DNA from: DASVLX01 sp035552275 | GTDB taxonomy: Bacteria; Actinomycetota; Actinomycetes; Mycobacteriales; Pseudonocardiaceae | Assembly: GCA_035552275.1 (NCBI GenBank) | Contig: DASZLR010000299.1 | Span: 1 to 23,111, forward strand | Reading direction: 5' to 3' | DNA: 23,111 bases | Shown here: in pieces, positions 14,701 through 21,919 of the stretch | Layout of the letters: each line of letters starts with the position of its first letter | How positions within the stretch are numbered: the stretch's first letter is position 1 | Program-made: the position numbers and the translations under genes | Notes under the pieces: model-generated | Told to the model about the DNA's origin: nothing | What the model saw: only the letters and a program-made list of their open reading frames with translations | The model's database searches: none

Positions 14701-15365
14701 GGGCCCGCCACCGGAGTCGTGGTGACGACCACTGCCTGGCCAACCGCCGGGGCCGCGGCCGGGGCGCCGGCGGGCGTGCTGGTCGGCGGTGCGCACGAGC
14801 CGACCAGGGTGTTCGTCAGGCCGCCGACCGGGCTGGCCGTTCCGTCGGTGAGGCCGCTGGTCAGCCCGCCCAGCAACGGAATCGCGTTGACCGCGCTGGT
14901 GGCCGTGGTCAGCACGCCCTGCACCAGACCGGGCTGGCAGGTCGGCGAGGTCAGCGGACCGCCTGGAATCGTTGTGGTGGGCGGTGTCGAGCCGGTCGGG
15001 CTGGACGGAAGGGGGGACGATCCGCCGCCCACTGGACCGGAGGCCGGTCCGCCGGTCCCCGGCACGCCGGTCGGCCAGAGCAGGCCGGCCAGTCCGGGCA
15101 GGCCACCGCCGGGCAGGCCGCCCGACTGCGGTGTGCCGATGTAGTTCACCCCACCGGTCGGCGCGCCGCCGGCGGCGCCACCGCCGGCCGAGCCCGGCTG
15201 ACCGGCATGGCCGCCGGTCGGTCCGGCCGCCTGGGTTTCGGTTCCCGCGTTGGCCGACGCCGGATGAGTGAGGCCCAGCCCGGAGGCGAAGCCGACCAGG
15301 ACGACGACGGTGCCCACCAGGCCGGCGGCCACGATGTGTTCCCGGGTGGGGACGCCCGACGACAC
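14697..15365 (-). CDS. Secreted or membrane-anchored Gly/Pro-rich protein, first gene of the copD cluster
   Basis: A 222-residue protein I do not recognise. The GTG at 15365 has GGGAG 6 nt upstream. A hydrophobic N-terminal helix (about residues 11-33, ending ASA) looks like a signal peptide or anchor. The rest is low complexity: Gly/Pro/Thr/Ser-rich, with only two cysteines (in TCQPG and GSCAPP) about 60 residues apart. A hydrophobic, Leu-Thr-Ser-Gly segment between the two cysteines (LLGGLTSGLTDGTASPVGGL) may pack as a small domain closed by a disulfide. It is the first gene of the leftward cluster and is translationally coupled to copD, so it probably acts with it at the cell surface. Function unknown. 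Confidence 0.68.
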   Translation of the reverse strand: MSSGVPTREHIVAAGLVGTVVVLVGFASGLGLTHPASANAGTETQAAGPTGGHAGQPGSAGGGAAGGAPTGGVNYIGTPQSGGLPGGGLPGLAGLLWPTGVPGTGGPASGPVGGGSSPLPSSPTGSTPPTTTIPGGPLTSPTCQPGLVQGVLTTATSAVNAIPLLGGLTSGLTDGTASPVGGLTNTLVGSCAPPTSTPAGAPAAAPAVGQAVVVTTTPVAGP

Positions 15366-15443
15366 AAGTAACTCCCTTCACGGGCGCGGCACTAAAAATG
15401 CGCCACAAAGGACGAAAGAACGGACGAATATCGAACTGCTTGC

Positions 15444-15477
15444 CGTCCAATAGATCGGTGATCGACTGTGTTGGACG
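15444..15477. promoter_or_regulatory. Inverted repeat upstream of the copD cluster
   Basis: CGTCCAA (15444-15450) and TTGGACG (15471-15477) are perfectly complementary around a 20-nt centre. It lies about 80-110 bp upstream of the GTG of the first cluster gene, a normal place for an operator or a promoter-overlapping site. The binding protein is unknown; no gene for a regulator sits next to it. Confidence 0.4.
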
Positions 15478-15642
15478 TAGAGGAACCAAACCACAGAACC
15501 GTTACCGATCACTGCCCAACGGTGACGGGGCCGTAAAATGGAGCTCCGTCCGACTGGCGCCGACGGGTGAGCTAGTTCATCCGTTGACAACATCGGACAC
15601 TGCGCCACCTGGCCCAACCGGGTTTGGTGAAAAACCGAGCGT

Positions 15643-15657
15643 GTTACGTCAGGTAAC
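15643..15657. promoter_or_regulatory. Short palindrome GTTAC-N5-GTAAC
   Basis: A perfect 5-bp inverted repeat with a 5-nt centre, about 280 bp upstream of the copD cluster. A GTTACC (15501-15506) and GGTGAC (15521-15526) pair nearby is a looser version of the same sequence. Possible operator family; weak evidence. Confidence 0.3.
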
Positions 15658-15897
15658 GAACGCTGGTGAGCCGGTACGGCGAGCATACCGCCGCGATCGC
15701 CCGCACAACACTGATCGGCTGAATGTGCGATCCCATTTACCGCCGCGTCGCGCGAACAAACTTCGCCGATCCGCGACACCATCGCCGAGCCGGCGGATTA
15801 TCGGATCAATTCACGGACGAAACGCGCGGTCCGGTCGCGGGTGGACACGCCGAAACACCGGCGGGCGCCCGACCGACGCCGCCGTGCCTGCCGTGGA

Positions 15898-16146
15898 TCA
15901 GCTCGCCCCGCCGGTCGGCATCAGCTTGTAGACCCGCTCGCAGTCCGGACACACCGGGGAACCGGGTTTGGCCGAGCGGGTGACCGGGAACGTCTCGCCG
16001 CACAGCGCCACCACGTAGTTGCCCATGACCGCGCTCTCCGCGATCTTGTCCTTGCGCACGTAGTGGAAGAACTTGGGCCTGTCGGTGTCGGTGGCGTCGG
16101 TGGCCTCCGGCCGCGTGTCCTGTTCAGGCAACGTCTGCGTGCTCAC
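15898..16146 (-). CDS. DUF3039 domain protein
   Basis: An 82-residue protein from a GTG at 16146 (MSTQTLPEQ). The core KFFHYVRKDKIAESAVMGNY, then VVALCGETFPVTRSAKPGSPVCPDCERVYKLM, is the actinobacterial DUF3039 family. CGE and CPDC provide three cysteines that, with a histidine, could bind zinc. Function unknown; it is a small, conserved cytoplasmic protein in mycobacteria and relatives. It is divergent from psuG, with 46 bp between the starts, so the two share a promoter region. Confidence 0.85.
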   Translation of the reverse strand: MSTQTLPEQDTRPEATDATDTDRPKFFHYVRKDKIAESAVMGNYVVALCGETFPVTRSAKPGSPVCPDCERVYKLMPTGGAS

Positions 16147-16192
16147 CCATCCATCATGCCATCGTCGTCGGACAGCGGGCAGGATGCGGGTC

Positions 16193-17143
16193 GTGCACAT
16201 TCGGATGACGGACGAGATCAGGGACGCGCTGGCGGCCGGCGAGCCGGTGGTGGCGCTGGAAAGCACGCTGTTGGCGCACGGCCTGCCCGCCGGACGCAAC
16301 CGGGCCGTGGCCGACCGGTTGGAGCACGCGGTCCGCGAGCGGGGCGCCATCCCGGCGACCATCGCCGTGCTGGACGGCGAGCCGGTGGTCGGCCTGTCCG
16401 CGGCCGAACTGGACCGGGTCTGCGATCCGGCGGCCGGGCTGGTCAAGCTGTCCCGCCGCGATCTCGCCCCGGCGCACGCGCTGGGCCGTAGCGGGGCGAC
16501 CACCGTGGCCGGCACGGCGGCGCTGGCCCGGTTGGCCGGGATCGACGTGTTCGCCACCGGCGGGCTGGGCGGTGTGCACCGGGGCGCCCGGGACAGCTGG
16601 GACGTGTCCGCAGATCTCGGTGTGCTGGCCGACACCCCGATCCTGGTGGTGTGCGCCGGCGTCAAGTCCATCTTGGACATTGGCGCCACCCTGGAGCTGC
16701 TGGAGACGAACTCGGTTCCGGTGCTGGGTTACCGCACCGACGCCTTCCCGGCGTTCTATCTGCGCCGGTCTCCGTTCGCGGTGCCGTGGCGGGTCGACAC
16801 GCCGGAGCGGGCCGCCGCCGTGTTCGCGGCGCACCGCCAGCACTCCCCCGGTGGCGTGCTGCTGGCGAATCCGGTGCCCGCCGAACACGAACTGGATCGG
16901 GCGCTGCACGACCGGTTGCTCGCCGAGGGCCTGGACCTGGTGCGGGCCGGCGAAGTGCGCGGCAAGGACGTCACCCCCACGCTGCTGGCGCACTTCCACC
17001 GGCACAGCGCGGGCGCCAGCCTGACCACGAATGAGGAACTCGTGGCGAACAACGCGACGCTGGCCGCCGAAGTAGCCGTGTCGCTGGCTGTCAGCCCGGT
17101 CAGCCGTCGATCACCGGATGATCGCGGTCTTCCAGCTCCTTGA
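16193..17143 (+). CDS. psuG: Pseudouridine-5'-phosphate glycosidase
   Basis: About 316 residues from GTG 16193 (AGGA 8 nt upstream); ATG 16184 in the same frame is an alternative. The family cleaves pseudouridine 5'-phosphate to uracil and ribose 5-phosphate, a step of pseudouridine breakdown from RNA turnover. Visible family features: VVALESTLLAHGLP with the catalytic Glu near residue 23, GLVKLSRRDL with the active-site Lys, FATGGLGGVHRGA, DVSADL, and VCAGVKSILDI with the second Lys. The C-terminal NEELVANNATLAAEVAVSL resembles the usual Asn-containing end. No PsuK kinase gene is visible in the window. Its last 44 bp overlap, tail to tail, the DUF3099 gene on the other strand. Confidence 0.93.
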   Translation: MHIRMTDEIRDALAAGEPVVALESTLLAHGLPAGRNRAVADRLEHAVRERGAIPATIAVLDGEPVVGLSAAELDRVCDPAAGLVKLSRRDLAPAHALGRSGATTVAGTAALARLAGIDVFATGGLGGVHRGARDSWDVSADLGVLADTPILVVCAGVKSILDIGATLELLETNSVPVLGYRTDAFPAFYLRRSPFAVPWRVDTPERAAAVFAAHRQHSPGGVLLANPVPAEHELDRALHDRLLAEGLDLVRAGEVRGKDVTPTLLAHFHRHSAGASLTTNEELVANNATLAAEVAVSLAVSPVSRRSPDDRGLPAP

Positions 17144-17417
17144 CGGCCCGCTCGACGTGGTAGCGGTTGACCTGCTCGGACTTGCGCGGCGGCCGGTCGT
17201 TGGCGATCAGCACGGCGATCCACGGCAACGGGATGGAGATCGCCACGAAAGCCAGCGCCAGCCACCAGGTCTGGTAGTAGAGCCCAGCGAGGATCAGGCA
17301 CGGGATCCGCAGCCCCATCATGATCAGGTACTTGCGCTTGCGGGCCGAATGCTGGTCGTCGGCGGAAGGTTGCGCCCCGGTGATCAGGATCGGTGCGTCG
17401 TCCTGGCTGCCGGACAC
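17100..17417 (-). CDS. DUF3099 small membrane protein
   Basis: A 105-residue protein from GTG 17417, chosen for the GGAGG 7 nt upstream; the frame extends further but without support. Two hydrophobic helices span about residues 30-48 (YLIMMGLRIPCLILAGLYY) and 51-71 (WLALAFVAISIPLPWIAVLIA), preceded by RKRK and followed by NDRPPRKSEQV. This is the actinobacterial DUF3099 pattern. The function is unknown. The 3' end overlaps psuG by 44 bp; its start is divergent from dtd across 186 bp. Confidence 0.85.
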   Translation of the reverse strand: MSGSQDDAPILITGAQPSADDQHSARKRKYLIMMGLRIPCLILAGLYYQTWWLALAFVAISIPLPWIAVLIANDRPPRKSEQVNRYHVERAVKELEDRDHPVIDG

Positions 17418-17457
17418 GACATCACCTCCTCCATCGCCTCCATCGTCGCACTCGCGA

Positions 17458-17476
17458 CCGCCCCTGCACAGGGCGG
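17458..17476. other. GC hairpin in the DUF3099/dtd divergent region
   Basis: CCGCCC and GGGCGG flank a 7-nt centre, about 40 bp upstream of the DUF3099 start. It could be an operator or a 5'-leader stem of that gene. No promoter boxes are obvious in the 186-bp divergent region. Confidence 0.3.
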
Positions 17477-17603
17477 GGCAGGCCGAACGTCGAATTGCTC
17501 CGGCACCGGTTCGTTCACTCGAATGGAGCAGCCGTGCGAGCATTCCGGAAACCGACTCGGCCACTATGACGGCCACGGCCAATGACGGAGGGAATAGCCA
17601 AGG

Positions 17604-18050
17604 ATGCGCGCGGTGGTGGCCAGGGTGAGCAGTGCGAGCGTCAGTGTGGTCGACGGGGCGGACGAGGCGGACGGGGAGATCGTCGGCGCGATCGACGCTC
17701 CCGGACTGCTCGTGCTGCTGGGTGTGCACACCGCCGACATGGAAGCCCACGCGCTCACGATGGCGCGCAAACTGCACGAGTTGCGCATCCTGCGCGATGA
17801 GCGGTCCTGCGCCAGCGCCGGGGCTCCGCTGCTGGTGGTGAGCCAGTTCACGCTCTACGGGGACACCCGCAAGGGCCGCCGGCCGTCCTGGCATGCCGCC
17901 GCCGCGCCGACCGTGGCGCAGCCGCTGGTGGACACCGTGGTGGGTGAACTGCGGCGACGCGGCGCCGAGGTCTCCACCGGGCGATTCGGGGCGACGATGG
18001 CCGTGCGGAGCGTCAACGACGGCCCGTTCACCGTGCTGGTGGAAACCTGA
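17604..18050 (+). CDS. dtd: D-aminoacyl-tRNA deacylase
   Basis: A 148-residue Dtd, the family's normal length. It removes D-amino acids wrongly attached to tRNA and also hydrolyses Gly-tRNA(Ala). Motifs: MRAVVARVSSASVSV at the start, the signature SQFTLYGDTRKGRRPSW at about residues 78-95, and the C-terminal GRFGATMAVRSVNDGPFTV, where the usual Gly-Pro pair (N-x-G-P) is present as NDGP. It acts in the cytosol as a dimer. The ATG follows GGAGGG by 11 nt. A small hairpin after the stop probably ends the transcript; sigB starts 275 bp downstream. Confidence 0.95.
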   Translation: MRAVVARVSSASVSVVDGADEADGEIVGAIDAPGLLVLLGVHTADMEAHALTMARKLHELRILRDERSCASAGAPLLVVSQFTLYGDTRKGRRPSWHAAAAPTVAQPLVDTVVGELRRRGAEVSTGRFGATMAVRSVNDGPFTVLVET

Positions 18051-18080
18051 TCAACAGCCCTGACCGACCCCTATCAATCC

Positions 18081-18100
18081 GGCTGATCAAGCTCTCAGCC
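18081..18100 (+). terminator. Small stem-loop after dtd
   Basis: GGCTGA (18081-18086) pairs with TCAGCC (18095-18100) around an 8-nt loop, 30 nt after the dtd stop. No T tract follows. It is placed correctly for a terminator but the stem is short. Confidence 0.35.
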
Positions 18101-18161
18101 AAACCTCAGGCTTGACCAGGCAACGGCTGTGACGGGAGCGACGTCATTCAGAGAGGACACC

Positions 18162-18188
18162 GGGAACGAATTCGCCCCGACAGTCGTT
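18162..18188 (+). promoter_or_regulatory. ECF-type (SigH/SigR/SigE-like) promoter upstream of sigB
   Basis: GGGAAC at 18162-18167 is followed after 18 nt by GTT at 18186-18188. This matches the GGAA(C/T)-N18-GTT pattern of oxidative- and envelope-stress ECF sigma factors in actinobacteria. It lies about 140 bp upstream of the sigB start. M. tuberculosis sigB is known to be driven by SigH/SigE from a promoter of this type. The remaining intergenic sequence shows no other clear promoter. Confidence 0.6.
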
Positions 18189-18325
18189 TTCACCAATGTC
18201 CGGCCAACCAGCGAGTGGCCACCGAGGACACGAGCACTCGGTCCACCGCGGGGGAAGCCCGCCGCGCGCGACGCCGCGTCGGTGGGTGACACGCCATGTC
18301 AGCCCGCGACAGGGAGGGGAGACCC

Positions 18326-19315
18326 ATGACCGCCCCGCAGACCATTGACCGTCACGAGGTCCCAGGTTACGCCATCAACATCGAGGCGGATCTCGATGCT
18401 CAGGGCCCCGCGGCCGACCTGGTGCGAGTTTACCTGAACGGTATCGGCAAGACCGCTCTGCTGAACGCCGCGCAGGAGGTCGAACTGGCCAAGCGGATCG
18501 AGGCCGGCGTGTTCGCCCAACACATGCTGGACACCGCCAAGAAGCTGCCGGCCAAGCGCCGGTCCGAGCTGACCGCGCTGGTGCGCGACGGCCTGGTCGC
18601 GAAGAACCACCTGCTGGAGGCCAACCTCCGACTGGTCGTCTCGCTGGCCAAGCGCTACACCGGCCGCGGCATGCCGCTGCTGGATCTGATCCAGGAGGGC
18701 AACCTGGGCCTGATCCGCGCGGTGGAGAAGTTCGACTACACCAAGGGTTTCAAGTTCTCCACGTACGCGACCTGGTGGATCCGGCAGGCAATCACCCGCG
18801 GCATGGCCGACCAGGGCCGCACCATTCGGCTGCCGGTGCACCTGGTCGAGCAGGTGAACAAGCTCGCCCGGATCAAGCGCGACCTGCACCAGCAGCTCGG
18901 CCGCGAGGCCACCAACGACGAACTGGGCAAGGAGGTCGGGCTGACCGCCGAGAAGGTCGCCGACCTGCTGGACCACGCGCGTGACCCGGTGAGCCTGGAC
19001 ATGCCGGTCGGCACCGACGAGGACGCCCCGCTGGGCGACTTCATCGAGGACGGCGAGGCCACCGACGCCGAAAGCGCGGTCATCTCCGGCCTGCTGCAGG
19101 ACGACCTGCGCCGGGTGTTGGCCACGCTGGACGAACGCGAGCAGGCGGTGATCCGGCTGCGCTACGGCCTGGAGGACGGCCAGCCCAAGACCCTGGACCA
19201 GATCGGCAAGGAGTTCGGTCTGTCCCGGGAGCGGGTGCGCCAGATCGAGCGCGAGGTCATGTCCAAGCTGCGGCAGGGCGAGCGGGCCGAACGGCTGCGC
19301 GCCTACGCGAGCTGA
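18326..19315 (+). CDS. sigB: SigB-like principal-type RNA polymerase sigma factor
   Basis: A 329-residue sigma-70 protein from ATG 18326, with GGAGG 8 nt upstream; the longer frame to 18296 is not needed. Region 1.2 starts at DLVRVYLNGIGK, region 2 carries NLRLVVSLAKRYTGRGMPLLD and KGFKFSTYATWWIRQAI, region 3 holds RTIRLPVHLVEQVNK, and region 4 has VIRLRYGLEDG and the helix-turn-helix TLDQIGKEFGLSRERVRQIE. It lacks the long acidic N-terminus of SigA, so it is a group 2 factor of mycobacterial SigB or actinomycete HrdB-relative type. The order dtd, sigB, fumarase suggests a chromosomal housekeeping position. Expression probably rises under oxidative or envelope stress, given the ECF-like promoter. 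Confidence 0.9.
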   Translation: MTAPQTIDRHEVPGYAINIEADLDAQGPAADLVRVYLNGIGKTALLNAAQEVELAKRIEAGVFAQHMLDTAKKLPAKRRSELTALVRDGLVAKNHLLEANLRLVVSLAKRYTGRGMPLLDLIQEGNLGLIRAVEKFDYTKGFKFSTYATWWIRQAITRGMADQGRTIRLPVHLVEQVNKLARIKRDLHQQLGREATNDELGKEVGLTAEKVADLLDHARDPVSLDMPVGTDEDAPLGDFIEDGEATDAESAVISGLLQDDLRRVLATLDEREQAVIRLRYGLEDGQPKTLDQIGKEFGLSRERVRQIEREVMSKLRQGERAERLRAYAS

Positions 19316-19333
19316 AGTCAGCGGGCGCTGCGA

Positions 19334-19348
19334 TCTCGCCTGGCGAGA
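19334..19348 (+). terminator. Short perfect palindrome after sigB
   Basis: TCTCGCC and GGCGAGA flank one base, 19 nt after the sigB stop. It can form a compact hairpin and lies directly upstream of a TTGACA box. It may be the sigB terminator or an operator for the fumarase promoter. Confidence 0.4.
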
Positions 19349-19355
19349 CCGGGGA

Positions 19356-19385
19356 TTGACATGTGAGTTTGGTCATACCACTATC
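19356..19385 (+). promoter_or_regulatory. Possible fumarase promoter (TTGACA)
   Basis: A consensus -35 box TTGACA is at 19356-19361. The expected -10 area (about 19379-19385) reads CACTATC, a weak match. If used, the fumarase mRNA would have a leader of roughly 230 nt. Confidence 0.4.
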
Positions 19386-19513
19386 AATCCTGGCAATCTG
19401 GTCAGCGGGGGGACGCTTCGCGGCGTGGCGACCGACAGCAACAACGACGGTGGCCGCGTCGCGCGCCCCGGAAGGTCCGGACGGTCGGGGGCCGGCCGGG
19501 CCTTCCGACTTTT

Positions 19514-19547
19514 CGGGCTGTGCGGCTTGTCGGGCTGTGCGGCTTGT
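19514..19547. repeat. 17-bp perfect tandem repeat in the fumarase leader
   Basis: CGGGCTGTGCGGCTTGT is repeated exactly, 19514-19530 and 19531-19547, and a partial third copy (CGGGC) follows. It lies 74 bp upstream of the fumarase GTG. The rest of the 305-bp gap between sigB and the fumarase gene holds only the palindrome and the TTGACA box. Confidence 0.8.
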
Positions 19548-19620
19548 CGGGCGGCTAGGCGGCGCGCGGTACGGTCAGCGGCACCGAGCTGACCACGTGA
19601 GGCAAGGGAGCCCGCGAACC

Positions 19621-21294
19621 GTGACCACCACCCAGCCCGCCTTCCAGTACACCGACGTGCTGCCGCTTGGCCCGGACAAGCAGACCGAGTACCGGTTGCT
19701 CGGCACCGACGGAATCGAACGGATCTCGTTGGGCGGCCGGGATTTCCTCAGCATCGATCCGGCCGTGCTGTCCTCGCTGGCGAGCGAGGCGATCCGGGAC
19801 ATCCAGCATCTGCTGCGGCCCGCGCACCTCGCCCAGCTCGCGGCGATCATCGAGGACCCCGAGGCGAGCCCCAACGACCGGTTCGTGGCCACCGATCTAC
19901 TGCGCAACGCCTGCATCTCGGCCGGTGGTGTGCTGCCGATGTGCCAGGACACCGGCACCGCGATCGTGATCGGCAAGCGCACCGAGGCGGTGCTGACCGG
20001 CGGCGCGGACGAGGCGGCGCTGTCGCGCGGCATCTTCGACGCCTACCAGCAGCTCAACCTGCGCTATTCGCAGCTGGCGCCGGTGAACTTCTGGGAGGAG
20101 CGCAACACCGGCACGAACCTGCCCGCCCAGATCGAGCTGTACGCGGCGCCGGGCGCCGAGCGGAAGTACGAGTTCCTGTTCATGGCCAAGGGCGGCGGCA
20201 GCGCCAACAAGACGTTTCTGTACCAGGAGACCAAGGCGCTGCTGAATCCGACGCGGCTGGCCCGGTTCCTGGACGAGAAGCTGCGCGGCCTCGGCACCGC
20301 CGCCTGCCCGCCGTACCACCTGGCGATCGTGGTCGGCGGCATGTCCGCCGAGTACAACCTCAAGGTCGCCAAGCTCGCCTCGGCCCGCTACCTGGACAAC
20401 CTGCCGACCGCGCCGGCCGAAGGCTCGCCGGGCGGGCACGCGCTGCGGGACGTGGGTCTGGAGCAGCAGGTGCTGGCGATGACCCGGCAGTTCGGCATCG
20501 GCGCGCAGTTCGGCGGCAAGTACTTCTGCCACGACGTCCGGGTGATCCGGCTGCCCCGGCACGGCGCGTCCTGCCCGGTCGGCATCGCGGTGTCCTGCTC
20601 GGCGGACCGCCAGGCCAAGGCGAAGATCACCGCCGAGGGCGTGTTCCTGGAGCAGTTGGAGCGCGATCCGGCCCGGTTCCTGCCCGAAGTGTCCGACGAG
20701 CAGCTGTCCGACGAGGTCGTTCGGATCGACCTGAACCAGCCGATGGACGCGATCCGGGCCACCCTCGGCACGCTCCCGGTGAAGACTCGGCTGTCGTTGT
20801 CCGGTCCCCTGGTGGTGGCCCGGGACATCGCGCACGCCAAGATCAAGGACCGGCTGGACGCCGGCGAGCCGATGCCGGCGTACCTGCGCGACCACCCCGT
20901 CTACTACGCCGGCCCGGCCAAGACGCCGGAAGGCTACGCGTCCGGCTCGTTCGGGCCGACCACCGCCGGCCGGATGGACTCGTATGTCGCCCAGTTCCAG
21001 CAGGCCGGCGGTTCGCTGGTGATGCTGGCCAAGGGCAACCGGTCGCGGCAGGTGACCGAGGCCTGCCAGGCGCACGGCGGCTTCTACCTCGGCTCGATCG
21101 GCGGCCCGGCGGCCCGGCTCGCCCAGGACTGCATCCGGAAGGTCGAGGTGCTCGAATACCCCGAGCTGGGCATGGAAGCGGTGTGGCGGATCGAGGTCGA
21201 GGACTTCCCGGCGTTCGTGGTGGTGGACGACAAGGGCAACGACTTCTTCGCCGGCACCTCGCAGCCGACCCTGCAGATCTCCTTCCGCCGCTGA
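19621..21294 (+). CDS. fum: Class I fumarate hydratase, single chain
   Basis: A 557-residue iron-sulfur fumarase that interconverts fumarate and malate in the TCA cycle. Alpha and beta parts are fused in one chain, as in E. coli FumA/FumB. Likely [4Fe-4S] ligands are Cys108 in LPMCQDTGTA, Cys229 in GTAACPPYH and Cys318 in GASCPVG. Other family segments: NFWEERNTGTNLP, KGGGSANKTFLYQ, the GGMSAEYNLK loop, FGGKYFCHDVRVIRLPRHG, and the beta-part FGPTTAGRMDSYV with ARGN-like AKGNRS. The GTG start has AAGGGAG 10 nt upstream; the frame extends to 19363 but without a ribosome site. Many actinomycetes also have the class II enzyme FumC elsewhere; not visible here. It is convergent with a lipoprotein gene 28 bp away. 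Confidence 0.94.
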   Translation: MTTTQPAFQYTDVLPLGPDKQTEYRLLGTDGIERISLGGRDFLSIDPAVLSSLASEAIRDIQHLLRPAHLAQLAAIIEDPEASPNDRFVATDLLRNACISAGGVLPMCQDTGTAIVIGKRTEAVLTGGADEAALSRGIFDAYQQLNLRYSQLAPVNFWEERNTGTNLPAQIELYAAPGAERKYEFLFMAKGGGSANKTFLYQETKALLNPTRLARFLDEKLRGLGTAACPPYHLAIVVGGMSAEYNLKVAKLASARYLDNLPTAPAEGSPGGHALRDVGLEQQVLAMTRQFGIGAQFGGKYFCHDVRVIRLPRHGASCPVGIAVSCSADRQAKAKITAEGVFLEQLERDPARFLPEVSDEQLSDEVVRIDLNQPMDAIRATLGTLPVKTRLSLSGPLVVARDIAHAKIKDRLDAGEPMPAYLRDHPVYYAGPAKTPEGYASGSFGPTTAGRMDSYVAQFQQAGGSLVMLAKGNRSRQVTEACQAHGGFYLGSIGGPAARLAQDCIRKVEVLEYPELGMEAVWRIEVEDFPAFVVVDDKGNDFFAGTSQPTLQISFRR

Positions 21295-21322
21295 GACCAG
21301 CCAGACCGCCTGAGTTCGCGCG

Positions 21323-21859
21323 TCAGCGGGTCAGGCTGCCCTGGAGGACCAGCAGGCGATCGCCCAGCGGCGCGCTGAGCTGCACCGTGACCACGACCTG
21401 GCGGACGATCATCGGGCACATCACGCCCGGCTTGGCCTTCGAGGTCATCGCCAGCCGAATCACCACCTGGCTGGCGGTCTGGCTGGTCACCGTGGCGCTG
21501 GGTGTGTCGCAGCCAGCCTGTTCGGCGGCCAGCGCGATGGTGCGGCCGCCGTTCTGGGTCCACACCCCGTTCGGCGGGCCGGCGGCCATGCCGGTGGTGT
21601 TGAGCTGGCTGGCCGGCACCGACGAACCGCCCGGCGTCGCCGACGGGGCGGGCGCGGCGCTCCACGTGCCAGTGGCCGAGGTTGTGGTGCCAGCCGTCGT
21701 GCCAGGTGATGTCGTGCTGGTCGCGGAAGTGGTCGGGCCGCTCGCGCCGCTGGCGGGCGTGCTCGTCGTCGGGCCGCAGCCGGCGAGCAGCAGCACCGCC
21801 GATGACATCGCGGCGAGCAGGGTGACCGTCGGGACCAACCATGTCGGATGTGACCTCAT
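21323..21859 (-). CDS. Lipoprotein, paralogue of the upstream one
   Basis: A 178-residue protein from ATG 21859; an in-frame ATG at 21904 would add 15 residues before the signal peptide. A signal peptide ends in the lipobox LLAGC with Cys28. A long Thr/Ser/Pro-rich linker follows (about 30-75), then a small domain with two cysteines (AAEQAGCDTPSATVTSQTAS and GVMCPMIV) ending VQLSAPLGDRLLVLQG. The pattern EQ-x(2)-C, VT-x-QT-x-(A/S)QV, C-P or D-PC, then PLGDR is shared with the next lipoprotein gene, so the two are paralogues. Ligand and role unknown. It is 60 bp downstream of its paralogue and convergent with fumarase. Confidence 0.8.
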   Translation of the reverse strand: MRSHPTWLVPTVTLLAAMSSAVLLLAGCGPTTSTPASGASGPTTSATSTTSPGTTAGTTTSATGTWSAAPAPSATPGGSSVPASQLNTTGMAAGPPNGVWTQNGGRTIALAAEQAGCDTPSATVTSQTASQVVIRLAMTSKAKPGVMCPMIVRQVVVTVQLSAPLGDRLLVLQGSLTR

Positions 21860-21919
21860 GTCTTCAAGACGTGATCGACCCCGTCCGCGGTTGCATCGGA
21901 TCACGGTCGCATCGGATCA

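Larger units (their letters stand above)
15366..15897. other. Gene-free 530-bp region upstream of the copD cluster
   Basis: No supported gene. Open frames here lack ribosome sites and are basic, low-quality translations. The region is less GC-rich than its surroundings and contains two inverted repeats listed separately. It must hold the promoter of the leftward cluster; no -35/-10 pair could be assigned with confidence. The DUF3039 gene points into it and ends at 15898. Confidence 0.6.

Noticed and set aside
14701..15489. Upstream frame extension of copD to 15489
   Set aside because: It is low-complexity Arg-rich sequence and overlaps the Gly/Pro-rich gene. The ATG at 14700 with an ATGA overlap is the natural start.
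15398..15931. 177-residue plus-strand open frame upstream of the DUF3039 gene
   Set aside because: Basic, low-complexity translation without ribosome site or motif, and it runs into the 3' end of the DUF3039 gene on the other strand.
19363..19620. Upstream extension of the fumarase frame
   Set aside because: The GTG at 19621 has a ribosome site and matches the family's N-terminus. The extension contains the tandem repeat and Arg/Ala-rich filler.
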